Source: Candidatus Aeolococcus gillhamiae
GTDB lineage: Bacteria > Chloroflexota > Dormibacteria > Aeolococcales > Aeolococcaceae
DNA: 36,510 bases
Assembly (NCBI GenBank): GCA_003244045.1
Contig: QHBU01000156.1
Coordinates: forward strand, 1 to 36,510
Reading direction: 5' to 3'
Shown here piece by piece: positions 1 through 14,219 of the stretch. Position 1 is the first letter of the stretch. The number at the start of each line of letters is the position of its first letter. The notes beneath the pieces were generated by a model. It was not told where the DNA came from and did no database searches. It worked only from the letters and a program-made list of their open reading frames with translations. Position numbers and translations under genes: made by a program.

Positions 1-246
1 AAGCTGGTGACCGAGGGCTTCCACGTCCCCAAGGGCCAGGTGTACCAGGCGATCGAGTCACCACGCGGCGAGCTCGGCTTCTACATCGTCAGCGACGGCG
101 GCAACCGGCCGTACCGCTGCAAGGTCCGCGCCCCCTCCTTCAGCAACCTCAGCGCCCTGCCCCACATGGTCCGCGACGAGCTCATCGCGGACGTCGTGGC
201 GGTGATCGGAAGCATCGACATCGTCCTCGGGGACGTCGATCGATGA
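1..246 (+). CDS. nuoD: NADH-quinone oxidoreductase subunit D, C-terminal part (truncated by window start)
   Basis: Frame open from base 1; [56 protein letters not shown]...DIVLGDVDR is the conserved NuoD C-terminus. Confidence 0.95.
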   Translation, partial: KLVTEGFHVPKGQVYQAIESPRGELGFYIVSDGGNRPYRCKVRAPSFSNLSALPHMVRDELIADVVAVIGSIDIVLGDVDR

Positions 247-271
247 GGGGCTCCCGTTGTCGGGGCGGGGT

Positions 272-408
272 GGCGGCGAGGGAACACCAGCGCCGTCTGT
301 TCAGAGGCTTCGCAGCCGTTAGCGTCGCTCCGAACTCCCCACCGGGGAGTTCTCCACTCCTTCGGCTGCTGCAGAATTCACTGCCGTCGCTGGTGTCCCC
401 TCGCCGCC
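272..408. repeat. Nested inverted-repeat structure in the nuoD-nuoE gap
   Basis: Outer arms GGCGGCGAGGGAACACCAGCG (272-292) / CGCTGGTGTCCCCTCGCCGCC (388-408), 20/21 complementary; inner CAGCCG (313-318)/CGGCTG (363-368); apical GAACTCCCC (332-340) acc GGGGAGTTC (344-352), perfect. Confidence 0.75.
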
Positions 409-841
409 GCCCTTCCTATCGACAACGACCCGCCTCATCTGGATCTGGGGTAGTTGTAGGGCGGACCGTCCGCGCACGGGTTGGCGTTCGTCCGCGGTTG
501 GCAGGTGTCGATAGCGGTTCCACGCGGGTGCGCGGACTGCGCCTGGTTGAGCTGAATTCAGCGTTCGCCTTTGAGGACACGATAGAAGGCAGCGGGTGGC
601 GAGGACGCTCGGACAGGCGGCCTATAGGGATGGCCGGAGGCGAAGTCACCCCAGCCGCAAGCGACGCCGTGAGGCCGGGGACGGAGACACGTCTCCGCAG
701 CGCGAGTTCTGCAGGCTCCCGAGGTCGAGGCGGACGCGCCGGTGGCACGTTCGGCTCGGTCGCCACTGGCGCCGAAGCCTGTTTGAGCAGCAAGGAGATG
801 TGTCTTCGTCCCCGCCCGTCTTCAGCAGCAGCGGAGATGCG

Positions 842-1579
842 ATGCCGCTAGCTCTGGCGACTCGCAAGGAGATCACCGCTCTTCGTGATCGCTACCCGCA
901 TCCGCGGAGCGCGATCCTTCCCTGTTTGTGGGCTGTCCAGCATGAGCTTGGCTTTCTGTCTGTCGAAGGGATGGCCGAGGTGGCCGAGGTGCTCCGGCTG
1001 GCGCCCAGCGAGGTGCAGGCGGTGAGCACCTTCTACTCCATGTACTTTCAGAAGCCGGCGGGTGACCACCATGTTGTGGTCTGCGTCAACGTCAGCTGCG
1101 CGCTGCGCGGGGCCGACGAGATCGTCGGCCACGTCGAGCGGCGGCTCGGGGTTCCGTCAGGGGGCACGACCGCGGACGGGAAGTTCACCTGGGAGAGCAC
1201 GGTCGAGTGCCTCGGCGCCTGCGGGGGCGCGCCGGCCATGCAGGTGGACCATCACTCCCACGAGAACCTCACCCCCGAGCGCGTCGACGGGATCATCGAG
1301 AGGCTGCGCTCGCGATCGAGCGGGCGCGCAGGCACCGGCGCGGCCGCAGGGGCACAGCCGAGCGGGCCGCACCCGCCCACGGCCGAGACGCCCCCGGAGG
1401 CGACGGCCGAGGGGCCGCCGTCTGATGACCGGTTGGGGGCTGGGGAGGAGCCTGGCGGCGAGCCGCCCTCAGTCGAGCACACCGAGATGCCCGGGTCGCG
1501 GACTCAGCCCAGCGCCAACCCGCGCGGCAGCCGCAGCCGGCCCCGCAAACGACCGCGTCTCGACGCGGGCGATCTGTAG
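842..1579 (+). CDS. nuoE: NADH-quinone oxidoreductase subunit E, with Pro/Ala-rich basic C-terminal extension
   Basis: MPLALATRKEITALRDRYPHPRSAILPCLWAVQHELGFLS...; [2Fe-2S] cysteines CVNVSC and CLGAC; position between nuoD and nuoF. Confidence 0.92.
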   Translation: MPLALATRKEITALRDRYPHPRSAILPCLWAVQHELGFLSVEGMAEVAEVLRLAPSEVQAVSTFYSMYFQKPAGDHHVVVCVNVSCALRGADEIVGHVERRLGVPSGGTTADGKFTWESTVECLGACGGAPAMQVDHHSHENLTPERVDGIIERLRSRSSGRAGTGAAAGAQPSGPHPPTAETPPEATAEGPPSDDRLGAGEEPGGEPPSVEHTEMPGSRTQPSANPRGSRSRPRKRPRLDAGDL

Positions 1580-1591
1580 GATCGCGCCGTC

Positions 1592-2884
1592 ATGGCCGAA
1601 CACAAGCTGCTCACCAAGGACTTCGGCACCGAGGGAGTGCAGACACTGGCGGTATACGAGCGCCTCGGCGGCTACCAGGGCCTGCGCGAGGCGTTCCGCA
1701 AGTTCACCCCGGAAACCCTCGTCGAGGAGGTGAAGGCGAGCGGCCTGCGCGGGAGGGGAGGGGCGGGCTTTCCGACCGGCATGAAATGGGGCTTCCTGCC
1801 CAAGGACGTCTTCCCCCGCTACCTGTGTTGCAACGCCGACGAGTCCGAGCCCGGCTGCTTCAAGGACCGCGAGCTCATCGACGAGAACCCGCACCAGCTC
1901 ATCGAGGGCCTGCTGATCGCGGCCTACGCACTCCAGGTCAACGTCGCGTTCATCTACATCCGCGGCGAGTACCAGGATCAGCGGTTGCTGCTCGAGCGCT
2001 GCGTCGAGGAGGCGCGTGCCGCCGGCCACATCGGCAATGACATTCATGGCAGCGGCTTCACCTGCGACGTGATCGTGCACGGCGGCGCAGGCGCCTACAT
2101 CTGCGGCGAGGAGACCGCGCTGATCGACTCGCTCGAGGGCTACCGCGGCCAGCCCCGCCTCAAGCCGCCGTTCCCAGCGATCAAGGGCCTGTACGGCAAG
2201 CCGACCGTGGTCAACAACGTGGAGACGCTCTCCAACCTTCCCCACATCGTGCAGCGTGGCGGGGCCTGGTTCAAGGCGATCGGCACGGAGAAGAGCGCGG
2301 GGACGCGCCTCTTTTGCTGCAGCGGGCACATCAACCGCCCGGGCACGTACGAGATGGCCATGGGCACGCCGATCCGCGAGCTCCTCGCCGAGGAATGCGG
2401 CGGCGTCTGGAAGGACCGCTCGCTCAAGGCGTTCCAGCCCGGTGGCGGCTCGATGCAGGTGCTCCTGCCCGAGCATCTCGACCTGCCGCTCGACATGGAC
2501 GCGGTGATGCAGGCTGGCTCGTCGCTCGGCGCCGGCGCCATGGTCTTCATGGACGAGACCACCTGCATGGTCAACGTGTCCATGCGCCTGGTCGACTTCT
2601 ACCACCACGAGTCCTGCGGCAAGTGCGCGCCCTGCCGCGAGGGGACGTACTTCGAGTCCGACCTCATGCATCGCCTCGAGGCCGGCGAGTGCAGCCTCGA
2701 GGAGCTGAACACCCTCGCCGACATCTGCGACAACATGAACGGCAAGTGCTTCTGCCCGCTCGGCGACACCGCGACCTGGTTCGTGATGTCCGCCTACAAG
2801 GCCTTCTCCGACGAGTTCAAGGCGCACTGCGGTGCGGGACGGTGCCCGGTGCGGACCGTGAGAGCCGAATTGGTGACGGCGTAG
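1592..2884 (+). CDS. nuoF: NADH-quinone oxidoreductase subunit F
   Basis: GRGGAGFPTGMKW, CNADESEPGCFKDR, ESCGKCAPCREG motifs. Confidence 0.97.
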   Translation: MAEHKLLTKDFGTEGVQTLAVYERLGGYQGLREAFRKFTPETLVEEVKASGLRGRGGAGFPTGMKWGFLPKDVFPRYLCCNADESEPGCFKDRELIDENPHQLIEGLLIAAYALQVNVAFIYIRGEYQDQRLLLERCVEEARAAGHIGNDIHGSGFTCDVIVHGGAGAYICGEETALIDSLEGYRGQPRLKPPFPAIKGLYGKPTVVNNVETLSNLPHIVQRGGAWFKAIGTEKSAGTRLFCCSGHINRPGTYEMAMGTPIRELLAEECGGVWKDRSLKAFQPGGGSMQVLLPEHLDLPLDMDAVMQAGSSLGAGAMVFMDETTCMVNVSMRLVDFYHHESCGKCAPCREGTYFESDLMHRLEAGECSLEELNTLADICDNMNGKCFCPLGDTATWFVMSAYKAFSDEFKAHCGAGRCPVRTVRAELVTA

Positions 2885-4806
<1,922 letters not shown>

Positions 4807-4810
<4 letters not shown>

Positions 4811-5895
4811 TCGCCGCCTTCTCCGACATCTTCTCGGTGGGCCGCGTCGGCGCGGACGGCATCGTCGTGATCCTGCTCAAGGCGGTGATCGTTCTGCTCG
4901 CGCTGGCCACGGCCGCGGCTTACCTGACCTTCGCCGAGCGCAAGGTGGCGGCGCGCATCCAGCTGCGCATCGGTCCCAACCGGGTCGGGCCCCTCGGCCT
5001 GCTCCAGCCCGCCGCTGACGCGGTCAAGCTCCTGTTCAAGGAGAACAGCGCGCCTGCGGGACGCGACAAGCTGCTCTTCTGGATCGGCCCGGCGCTCGCC
5101 GGCGGGGCGGCCATCTTTGCCTTCGCGGCGATCCCGATCAGCGGCCTCACCTGCGTCGGCGGTCAGCAGGTCGGGCTGGGATGCAACGGCGGCTACCCGC
5201 TGCACTGGGACCTGATCCACGTCAACGTCAGCCTCCTCTTCGTGCTGGCGATCACTTCGCTCGGCGTGTACTCGCTGTTCCTCGGTGGCTGGTCGGCGAA
5301 CAGCAAATACTCGCTGCTTGGCGGCCTGCGCTCGTCCGCGCAGCTGATCTCGTACGAGATGGCGGTGGCCTTCGCGCTGGTCGGCGCGGTCATCCTGGCC
5401 GGGTCGCTCGATCTCGAGAGGATCGTGCTGGCGCAGCACGACGTGTGGTTCGTGGTGCTCCAGCCAATGGCGTTCATCCTCTACTTCACCGCCGCGCTGG
5501 CGGAGACCAACCGGCTGCCGTTCGACCTGCCCGAGGCCGAGACAGAGCTGGTCGCCGGCTATCACACCGAATACTCCTCGATGCGCTTCGGCTTCTACTT
5601 CCTCGGCGAGTACATCAACATGGTCATCGTCTGCTCGATTGCGACGCTGGTGTTCCTCGGTGGCTGGCTGCCGCTGGTTCCGTTCATTCACTCGGACTGG
5701 CTCGGAGGGCTGGTCGGTGTGGCCTGGTTCCTCGGCAAGGTGAGTGCATTGCTCTTCGTGATGATGTGGCTGCGCTGGACGCTGCCGCGCTTCCGCTACG
5801 ACCGGCTCATGAACCTCGGCTGGAAAGTGCTGCTCCCGCTCGGCCTGGTCAACATCGTGATCACCGGGGCGATCGTGGCGGTGCGGGCATCGTGA
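4807..5895 (+). CDS. nuoH: NADH-quinone oxidoreductase subunit H
   Basis: AERKVAARIQLRIGPNRVGPLGLLQPAADAVKLLFKE and AETNRLPFDLPEAETELVAGYHTEYSSMRF; GTG start overlapping nuoG stop. Confidence 0.97.
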
Positions 5896-5905
5896 GGACG
5901 CGTTC

Positions 5906-6532
5906 ATGCTGATCGAGGTCGCCAAGGGACTGGCGTTCACGCTCAAGACGATGCTGCGCAAGCCGATCACGGTGCGCTGGCCCGAGGAGCAGAAGCTCAC
6001 CACGCCGCGCCATCGCGGCCGCCACATCCTCCACCGCTACGACAACGGGCTCGAGAAGTGCATCGGCTGCGAGCTGTGCGCGGCGGCCTGCCCGGTGGGC
6101 TGCATCTACGTCGGGCCTGCCGAGAACGATCCCGCCAACCCGGTGTCGCCCGGCGAACGCTACGCCGAGCGCTACGAGATCAACCTGATGCGCTGCATCT
6201 ACTGCGGGTACTGCGCGGAGGCATGCCCGACCGAGGCGATCACCCTTGGCCCGCGCTACGACCTCGCCGACTACCGGCGCGAGCGCACCGTGGTCACCAA
6301 GGCGGAGCTCTTGGAGAGCTGGCCGAAGTTCACGCAGGCGCGCCGGCCCAACAGCGACGTCGGCGCCGGTTCCGACCAGAACGGACGTGAGATGAACGCC
6401 TCGGGCATCAGCCCGCGCGTCGCCTGGGAGGCGGGGGAGGAGCAGCGCACCGACGCGCCCCATCCCGACGAGTTCGGCGTGCCCTCGCACGTGCCCCGCG
6501 TGATCAGCCCGGAGGAGTCCGAACCGCGATGA
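5906..6532 (+). CDS. nuoI: NADH-quinone oxidoreductase subunit I
   Basis: Two 4Fe-4S motifs [12 protein letters not shown] and [12 protein letters not shown]. Confidence 0.96.
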   Translation: MLIEVAKGLAFTLKTMLRKPITVRWPEEQKLTTPRHRGRHILHRYDNGLEKCIGCELCAAACPVGCIYVGPAENDPANPVSPGERYAERYEINLMRCIYCGYCAEACPTEAITLGPRYDLADYRRERTVVTKAELLESWPKFTQARRPNSDVGAGSDQNGREMNASGISPRVAWEAGEEQRTDAPHPDEFGVPSHVPRVISPEESEPR

Positions 6533-7176
6533 GCGTGATCATCTGGGTCGCCGGCGTCCTCGCAGCGCTGAGCGCTCTGGGGGTCGTGTTCTCGCCGCAG
6601 CCGCTCTACTCGGCGCTGTCACTGGTGCTCACCATCGGCGCGCTGGGGGTTGTCTTCCTGGTGCTCAACGCCCAGTTCCTCTTCGTGGTCCAGCTCATCG
6701 TGTACGCCGGCGCGGTGATGGTCCTCTTCGTCTTCATCATCGCCCTGCTGTCGCCCGGAGCCGAGGACCGTGTCCGCATCGACAGCCGGTTCGTCATCGG
6801 CGCGGTGGTGGCGCTGGGGATCACCGTGGCGATGGTGGTGGCCGCCCGCAACGGAATCACCTTCAACGCCAACGGCGTGTTCCGCGCCCAGCAGATCGGC
6901 CAGGGCTCGGACCCGTACCACACGTTCTCCTTCGACCAGAGCGACATCGGCCTGGTGAACACCGCGGGCAACGTGCAGACCGTCGGCGGCCAGCTCTTCA
7001 CGACCTTCCTGCTGCCCTTCGAGATCACGTCCCTGCTGCTCCTGGTGGCCGCGGTGGGCGCCGTGTACCTGACCCGGCGCCTGCGCGCCCAGAACCAGCC
7101 GTCCCGGCGCCAGGCGCCGCTGACGCGCCGGCCCACCGTCCTCGAGGAGGAGCGGATCGAGGTGGAAGTCGGATGA
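6529..7176 (+). CDS. nuoJ: NADH-quinone oxidoreductase subunit J
   Basis: Membrane protein with [33 protein letters not shown] overlap with nuoI. Confidence 0.93.
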   Translation: MSVIIWVAGVLAALSALGVVFSPQPLYSALSLVLTIGALGVVFLVLNAQFLFVVQLIVYAGAVMVLFVFIIALLSPGAEDRVRIDSRFVIGAVVALGITVAMVVAARNGITFNANGVFRAQQIGQGSDPYHTFSFDQSDIGLVNTAGNVQTVGGQLFTTFLLPFEITSLLLLVAAVGAVYLTRRLRAQNQPSRRQAPLTRRPTVLEEERIEVEVG

Positions 7177-7480
7177 GCCCGAGCGGCAACTTCCCGTTCC
7201 TGCTCGGCCTCGCGGCTTTCCTGTTCAGCGTCGGTGCGCTCGGGGTGCTGATCCGGCGCAACCCGATCGTGGTGTTCATGTGCATCGAGCTGATGCTCAA
7301 CGCCGTCAACATCGTCTTCGTCGCCTACGGCCGGTTCCTCAACAGCGAGGAGGGTCAGGTGTTCGCCTTCATGGTCATCGTCGTCGCCGCTGCCGAGGTG
7401 GTGGTGGGGCTGGCGCTGATCACCCAGGTCTTCCGCCTGGGACGCGAGCTCGACGTCGACGACCTCAACGAGATGAGCGA

Positions 7481-7484
<4 letters not shown>
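7173..7484 (+). CDS. nuoK: NADH-quinone oxidoreductase subunit K
   Basis: [31 protein letters not shown]; 103 aa. Confidence 0.96.
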
Positions 7485-9444
<1,960 letters not shown>

Positions 9445-9448
<4 letters not shown>

Positions 9449-11004
9449 ACATCCCCTGGCTGACCGTGGTCCTGGCGGTGCCGCTGGGCGGATCGCTGCT
9501 GCTGCAGCTGATCCCGCGTGGCGCGGCCACTGTCCTCAAGGCGTTCACGATCGCCGCCACCCTCGCCACGGCGATCCTGGTCTGGGTGTTGGTGGCGACG
9601 ATGAGCGGCACCAGGGTGTCACCGGGAGCGCTCGGCTTCCACTACGAGGAGATCCACACCTGGATCCCCGCAATCGGCGCCGGCTACCACCTCGGTCTGG
9701 ACGGGATCTCGGCATGGATCCTCGCGCTCAACGCCGGCGTCTTCCTGCTCGGCGCCCTGATCGTCTCGCGACGCAGCACCGACCGACTCAAGCTGTTCTG
9801 CGGGCTGCTCCTGCTCACCGAGACCATGACCGCCGGCGTGCTGCTGAGCGTCGACCTGCTGCTCTTCTACCTGTTCTGGGAAGGCATGCTCATCCCGCTG
9901 TACTTCGTGCTCGCCAACTACGGCAACGAGAACCGCGGCCGGGCGACGCTGAAGTTCGTCATCTACACGGTGGCCGGCAGCCTGCTCATGCTGCTCGCGA
10001 TCATCGCCCTGGGCGTCGCCAGCGGGCGCAGCTCCTTCGATCTCACCGCGCTTCTCGGCGGCCCGCTGTCGCGGACGCCGGTGGTCATCCCTGGGCTCAA
10101 CATCACCACGTTCACTCCCGAGCAATGGGCCTTCCTGGCGTTCGCTGCAGCCTTCGCCATCAAGATCCCGATCGTCCCGTTCCACACGTGGCTGCCCGAC
10201 CTCTACGAGTCGGCGCCGGTGCCTGTGCTGGTGTTCTTCGCCGGGCTGGTCAGCAAGCTCGGCGCCTATGGGTTCATCCGCTTCGGGTTGACGCTGTTCC
10301 CCGACGCCATCAACACCTTCAAGTGGCTGCTCGCCGCGCTGGCGGTGCTGAGCATCATCTACGGCGCTCTGATGGCCCTGAGCCAGACCGACCTCAAACG
10401 CATCGTCGCGTACTCGAGCCTCAGCCACCTGGGCTTCATTGCGCTGGGCATCTTCACGCTCACCACCAACGGGGTGAACGGAGCCGTGATCCAGATCGTC
10501 AACCACGGGATCATCATCGCCGCGCTCTTCATCATCGTGGGCATCGTCGAGGAGCGCACCGGGACGCGTGACATCCGCGAGCTGTCCGGGCTCGAGAAGC
10601 GGATGCCGTGGCTCTACGCGCTCTTCCTGGTGGCGACGTTGGCGGGGCTCGGGATGCCCGGGATGAACTCGTTCGCCGGCGAGTTCTCGATCATGCTCGG
10701 CGCCTTCCAACTGCATCCCGTGTACGCGGTGCTCGCCGGCGTGGGGGTTGTGCTCGCCTGCTGGTACATGCTGCGCCTGCACCAGGGGCTGATGCACGAC
10801 CCGCCCCAGCCGCGCACGGAAGGCGTCCGGGACGTGCGCGTGAGCCAGGGCCTGGTGCTGCTGCCGCTGATCGCGCTCATGGTGCTGCTCGGCGTGTTCC
10901 CGAGGCCGGTCGGTGACATCGCCCGTCCCAGCGTCGAGCGGACCGTGGCCGTCGCCAACAGCTCGCTCACCTCGACCGCGGTCACCAACGCGGGGGCGCC
11001 ATGA
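9445..11004 (+). CDS. nuoM: NADH-quinone oxidoreductase subunit M
   Basis: LFYLFWEGMLIPLYFVLANYG, KIPIVPFHTWLPDLYESAPVPVLVFFAGLVSKLGAYGF; ATGA overlap with nuoL. Confidence 0.96.
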
Positions 11005-12530
11005 CCACGCTGGCCGTGCTGCCGCCGCTCTCCACGCCGAACGGTGTCGACATCCTCGGCATCCTCCCCGAGGTGATCCTCGGCGGCGGCTTCGTCATCC
11101 TGCTGATGCTCGACCTGGTCACCAGCGCCTCCCATCGCGGCTGGCTGGCGGGCTTCAGCCTGGTGGCCGTCGCCGCGTCGTTCGGCTCGACGGTCTGGGG
11201 CTGGTTCGATACGGCCACGCCGCACACCGTGTACTTCGGGTCGTTCGCTTACGACCGCTTCGGGCTCTTCATCAACGCGATCATCCTGGTCAGCACCGCG
11301 CTGGTGCTGGTGATCAGCCCGCAGTACCTCAATCGCCGCGGCATGCATTACGGCGAGTACTACTCGCTGATCCTGGCCGCGGCGACGGGCATGATGCTCC
11401 TCGCCGGGGCGAGCAGCCTGATGGTCATCTTCCTGGCCATCGAGCTGCTCTCGATCGCGCTCTACATCCTCAGCGGCTTCAACCGCCATGAGCCACGCTC
11501 GCAGGAGGCGGCGCTCAAGTACCTGCTGCTCGGTGGCTTCGCGTCGGGATTCCTGCTCTTCGGCATGGCGCTCATCTACGGCGAGACCGGGCACACCCAG
11601 CTGACGCAGATCTTCTCCGCGCTGCAGAGCTCGGGCAACTCGGCCGACCCGCTGCTCATGGCGGGCATCGCGCTGCTCTTCGTCGGGCTCGCCTTCAAGA
11701 TCAGCGCGGCGCCGTTCCACACCTGGACGCCCGACGTGTACCAGGGCGCGCCGACGTCGGTCACCACGTTCATGAGCGTGACCACCAAGGTGGCCGCGTT
11801 CGCGGCGCTGATTCGGGTGTTCACCTACACGCTCGGCCAGCCGACCGTGTACGACCGCTGGAAGATCATGGTGTACTTCGTGGCGATCACTTCGATGGTG
11901 ATCGGCAACGTCGCCGCCCTGCGCCAGACCAGCCTGAAGCGCATGCTCGGCTACTCCGGCATCGCCCAGGCGGGTTACATCCTCATCGGTGTCGTGGTCC
12001 CGCCGTTCACCGCGCAGGGCAGCGTCAACACGGTCGGCACCGTGGGATCGCTGTACTACCTGGCGGCGTACGCGGTCACCAACATCGGCGCCTTCGCGGT
12101 GATCACCATCATGGCCGGCCGCGGCGAGGACATGGACAGCTACGACAGCCTGCGCGGGCTGGCGTTCCGGCGACCATATGTGGCCGCCGCCATGGGACTG
12201 TTCCTGCTCTCGCTGGGGGGATTCCCGCCCACGGCGGGGTTCTTCGCCAAGTTCTTCGTGTTCGCCGCCGCCATCAATGCCCACGAGGTTCCGCTCGCCC
12301 TGTGGGGCATCGCCACCAGCGCCATCTCGGTCTTCTACTATCTGCGCGTCGCGCTCCTCATGTACACGCGGCCGCGTCCCGAACAGGCGACCTACAACTG
12401 GTCACGCACCTCGCTGTCCGGTGGCGGGGTGCTGCTGCTCACCGTCGGCGGCACCCTGGTGCTCGGCATCTTCGTGACCCTGGTGCTCAACCTCGCCATC
12501 CTCGCTCAGCACGGCGCCATCCCGTCCTGA
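11001..12530 (+). CDS. nuoN: NADH-quinone oxidoreductase subunit N
   Basis: FKISAAPFHTWTPDVYQGAPTSVTTFMSVTTKVAAFAALIRV; ATGA overlap with nuoM. Confidence 0.95.
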   Translation: MTTLAVLPPLSTPNGVDILGILPEVILGGGFVILLMLDLVTSASHRGWLAGFSLVAVAASFGSTVWGWFDTATPHTVYFGSFAYDRFGLFINAIILVSTALVLVISPQYLNRRGMHYGEYYSLILAAATGMMLLAGASSLMVIFLAIELLSIALYILSGFNRHEPRSQEAALKYLLLGGFASGFLLFGMALIYGETGHTQLTQIFSALQSSGNSADPLLMAGIALLFVGLAFKISAAPFHTWTPDVYQGAPTSVTTFMSVTTKVAAFAALIRVFTYTLGQPTVYDRWKIMVYFVAITSMVIGNVAALRQTSLKRMLGYSGIAQAGYILIGVVVPPFTAQGSVNTVGTVGSLYYLAAYAVTNIGAFAVITIMAGRGEDMDSYDSLRGLAFRRPYVAAAMGLFLLSLGGFPPTAGFFAKFFVFAAAINAHEVPLALWGIATSAISVFYYLRVALLMYTRPRPEQATYNWSRTSLSGGGVLLLTVGGTLVLGIFVTLVLNLAILAQHGAIPS

Positions 12531-12563
12531 GCACCGGCTCCGACGCGGGGCTGCGGCGACAGG

Positions 12564-14183
12564 TCAGTCGGGGTTGAAGAGCAGCTCACGAACCGCCGCC
12601 AGCGGGGGCAGACCACTGCCGAGCATGGTGTCGTGGAAGCCGCGCAGGCTGAATCCCGGGGAGCTCTTGAGGTCGGCTCGCCAGTCGAGGATGGCGAGCT
12701 TGCCGTACGTGTAGGCGAGGTACATCGGGTCGTACATGCCCCGCGCCGCTTCCCGCCTGGACGGAAACTCCGGCAACCCGGTCGTCTCCACGACGAAGGC
12801 GGTGGCGTCCTCCACGGTGACGCCCTCCGTGTGCAGCATCAGCGTGGCCGCGAACCGGCAAGCGCGCAGCAGCGCGTCCTGGAGCTGCGCGAGGTGGAGC
12901 AGTGGGCGCCCCTCGGCCAATCCCTGCTCGATGGCGAGCTGCTCGGTGTAGTGCGCCCAGCCCTCACCGAACCCCGAGACGAAGCCGACCCGGCGCAGCA
13001 GGCTGCGCTGTCGGCGGGCGTGGACGGCGTGCACGAAGTGCCCGGGGTACACCTCGTGGACGCCGATGTTCTCGAGCTGCCAGCGATTGAACGAGCGCAG
13101 CCACTCGTCCGCCTCCTTCTCACTCATGCTCTCGTCGACAGGCGTGACTACGTAGTTGCTCTCAACGTCCGGCGCCGCCAGTGACCCGGCTGGATCGAAC
13201 GCCGCCGAGACGAAGCGCATGTAGGGCGGTGACGGGGTCACGCGGATGGGCGCATCCGGAATGGTTACAACCCCGCGCTCGCGCCAGAACTGCCGTACCC
13301 GTTCCAGGCTTCCGGCGGCCTCCTCGATGAGGGAACTCGCGCTCGGGTGATCGTCCTCCATCTGCGCGATCGCCTCCGGCACCCCGCCCGCCGGCGAGAT
13401 CCGGTGCGCGACATCCTCGAACTCAGCCCGAAGCCGGGACAGCTCCGCGCTTGCAATGGCACGGAGGGTCGCGACCGTCTCGGTGACGCCCTCCTGGGCG
13501 TGCAGCATCGCCAGGAATCGCTCTTCGCCCAGCGCCGGGCTGGGATGTGCGTCGCGCGCCGCGACGGCGGTCGCGAAGCGCGTGCACGCCTGCGCCGCCT
13601 CGCCGGCATGGGCGTGCAGCCGGTCGCGGAGCTGGGGATGGTCGGGGAGGGGGAGGGCCGTGTCGAGGTCGTGGGCAAAGAAGCCGGCCAGCCCGCGGGC
13701 CACCCCGACGGCGATGCCGCGCGGACCCTCGTCAACGGAGTCGCCGAGCTCATCCAGCGCCGCGTCGAGCCAGCCGGGGAGTTGATCGAGATGGCGGTCC
13801 AGCCCCTCCGCGCGTTCGGGGACTGGCGCGTAATCGTGCGTGCAGTAGGGCTGCGGGTCGGCGCCGCGAAAGAGACCGGAGAGCGGATTGCGCCGTGCCG
13901 ACTCGAGCTCGACGAGCTGGAACCGCTCGAGGGCGATGCGGTGCCGGAGGGTGATCACGTCGGCACGTTCGTCGACGCCGCGGGGCACGACGATGTCCAG
14001 CTCAGCGGCCGTCTCGTCCAGCCGGCGCACCCGCTGCTGGGTGGCCTCGGGCCCGATCGGACCGAGCCGGCCGTCAAAGCTGTGGTCACCTTCGGTGCGC
14101 GCGTCGCCAGGGCTGAAATCGAAGAGCTCGGCGACGTAGCGCTCGCCGAGGGCTGCGATGGTGGAGAGCGGCGGCCCGGACAC
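12564..14183 (-). CDS. DUF885 family protein (putative metallopeptidase-like)
   Basis: ENIGVHEVYPGHFVHAVHARRQ...SGFGEGWAHYTEQLAIEQG, typical of DUF885. Confidence 0.85.
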   Translation of the reverse strand: MSGPPLSTIAALGERYVAELFDFSPGDARTEGDHSFDGRLGPIGPEATQQRVRRLDETAAELDIVVPRGVDERADVITLRHRIALERFQLVELESARRNPLSGLFRGADPQPYCTHDYAPVPERAEGLDRHLDQLPGWLDAALDELGDSVDEGPRGIAVGVARGLAGFFAHDLDTALPLPDHPQLRDRLHAHAGEAAQACTRFATAVAARDAHPSPALGEERFLAMLHAQEGVTETVATLRAIASAELSRLRAEFEDVAHRISPAGGVPEAIAQMEDDHPSASSLIEEAAGSLERVRQFWRERGVVTIPDAPIRVTPSPPYMRFVSAAFDPAGSLAAPDVESNYVVTPVDESMSEKEADEWLRSFNRWQLENIGVHEVYPGHFVHAVHARRQRSLLRRVGFVSGFGEGWAHYTEQLAIEQGLAEGRPLLHLAQLQDALLRACRFAATLMLHTEGVTVEDATAFVVETTGLPEFPSRREAARGMYDPMYLAYTYGKLAILDWRADLKSSPGFSLRGFHDTMLGSGLPPLAAVRELLFNPD

Positions 14184-14219
14184 CGCGCGAGTCTAGGTCG
14201 CCGTCATAGACTCGGCGGC

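Noticed and set aside
243-851. 202-aa plus-strand ORF and 125-aa minus ORF in the nuoD-nuoE gap
   Set aside because: Arg/Ser/Gly-rich with no recognisable domain; overlaps strong inverted repeats; more likely non-coding.
9619-12284. Large minus-strand ORFs opposite nuoM/nuoN (392 and 556 aa)
   Set aside because: Shadow ORFs with no recognisable motifs.
13347-14219. N-terminal part of the plus-strand 497-aa ORF upstream of the FAD-binding protein
   Set aside because: Antisense to the DUF885 gene; homology starts only after the GTG at 14220.
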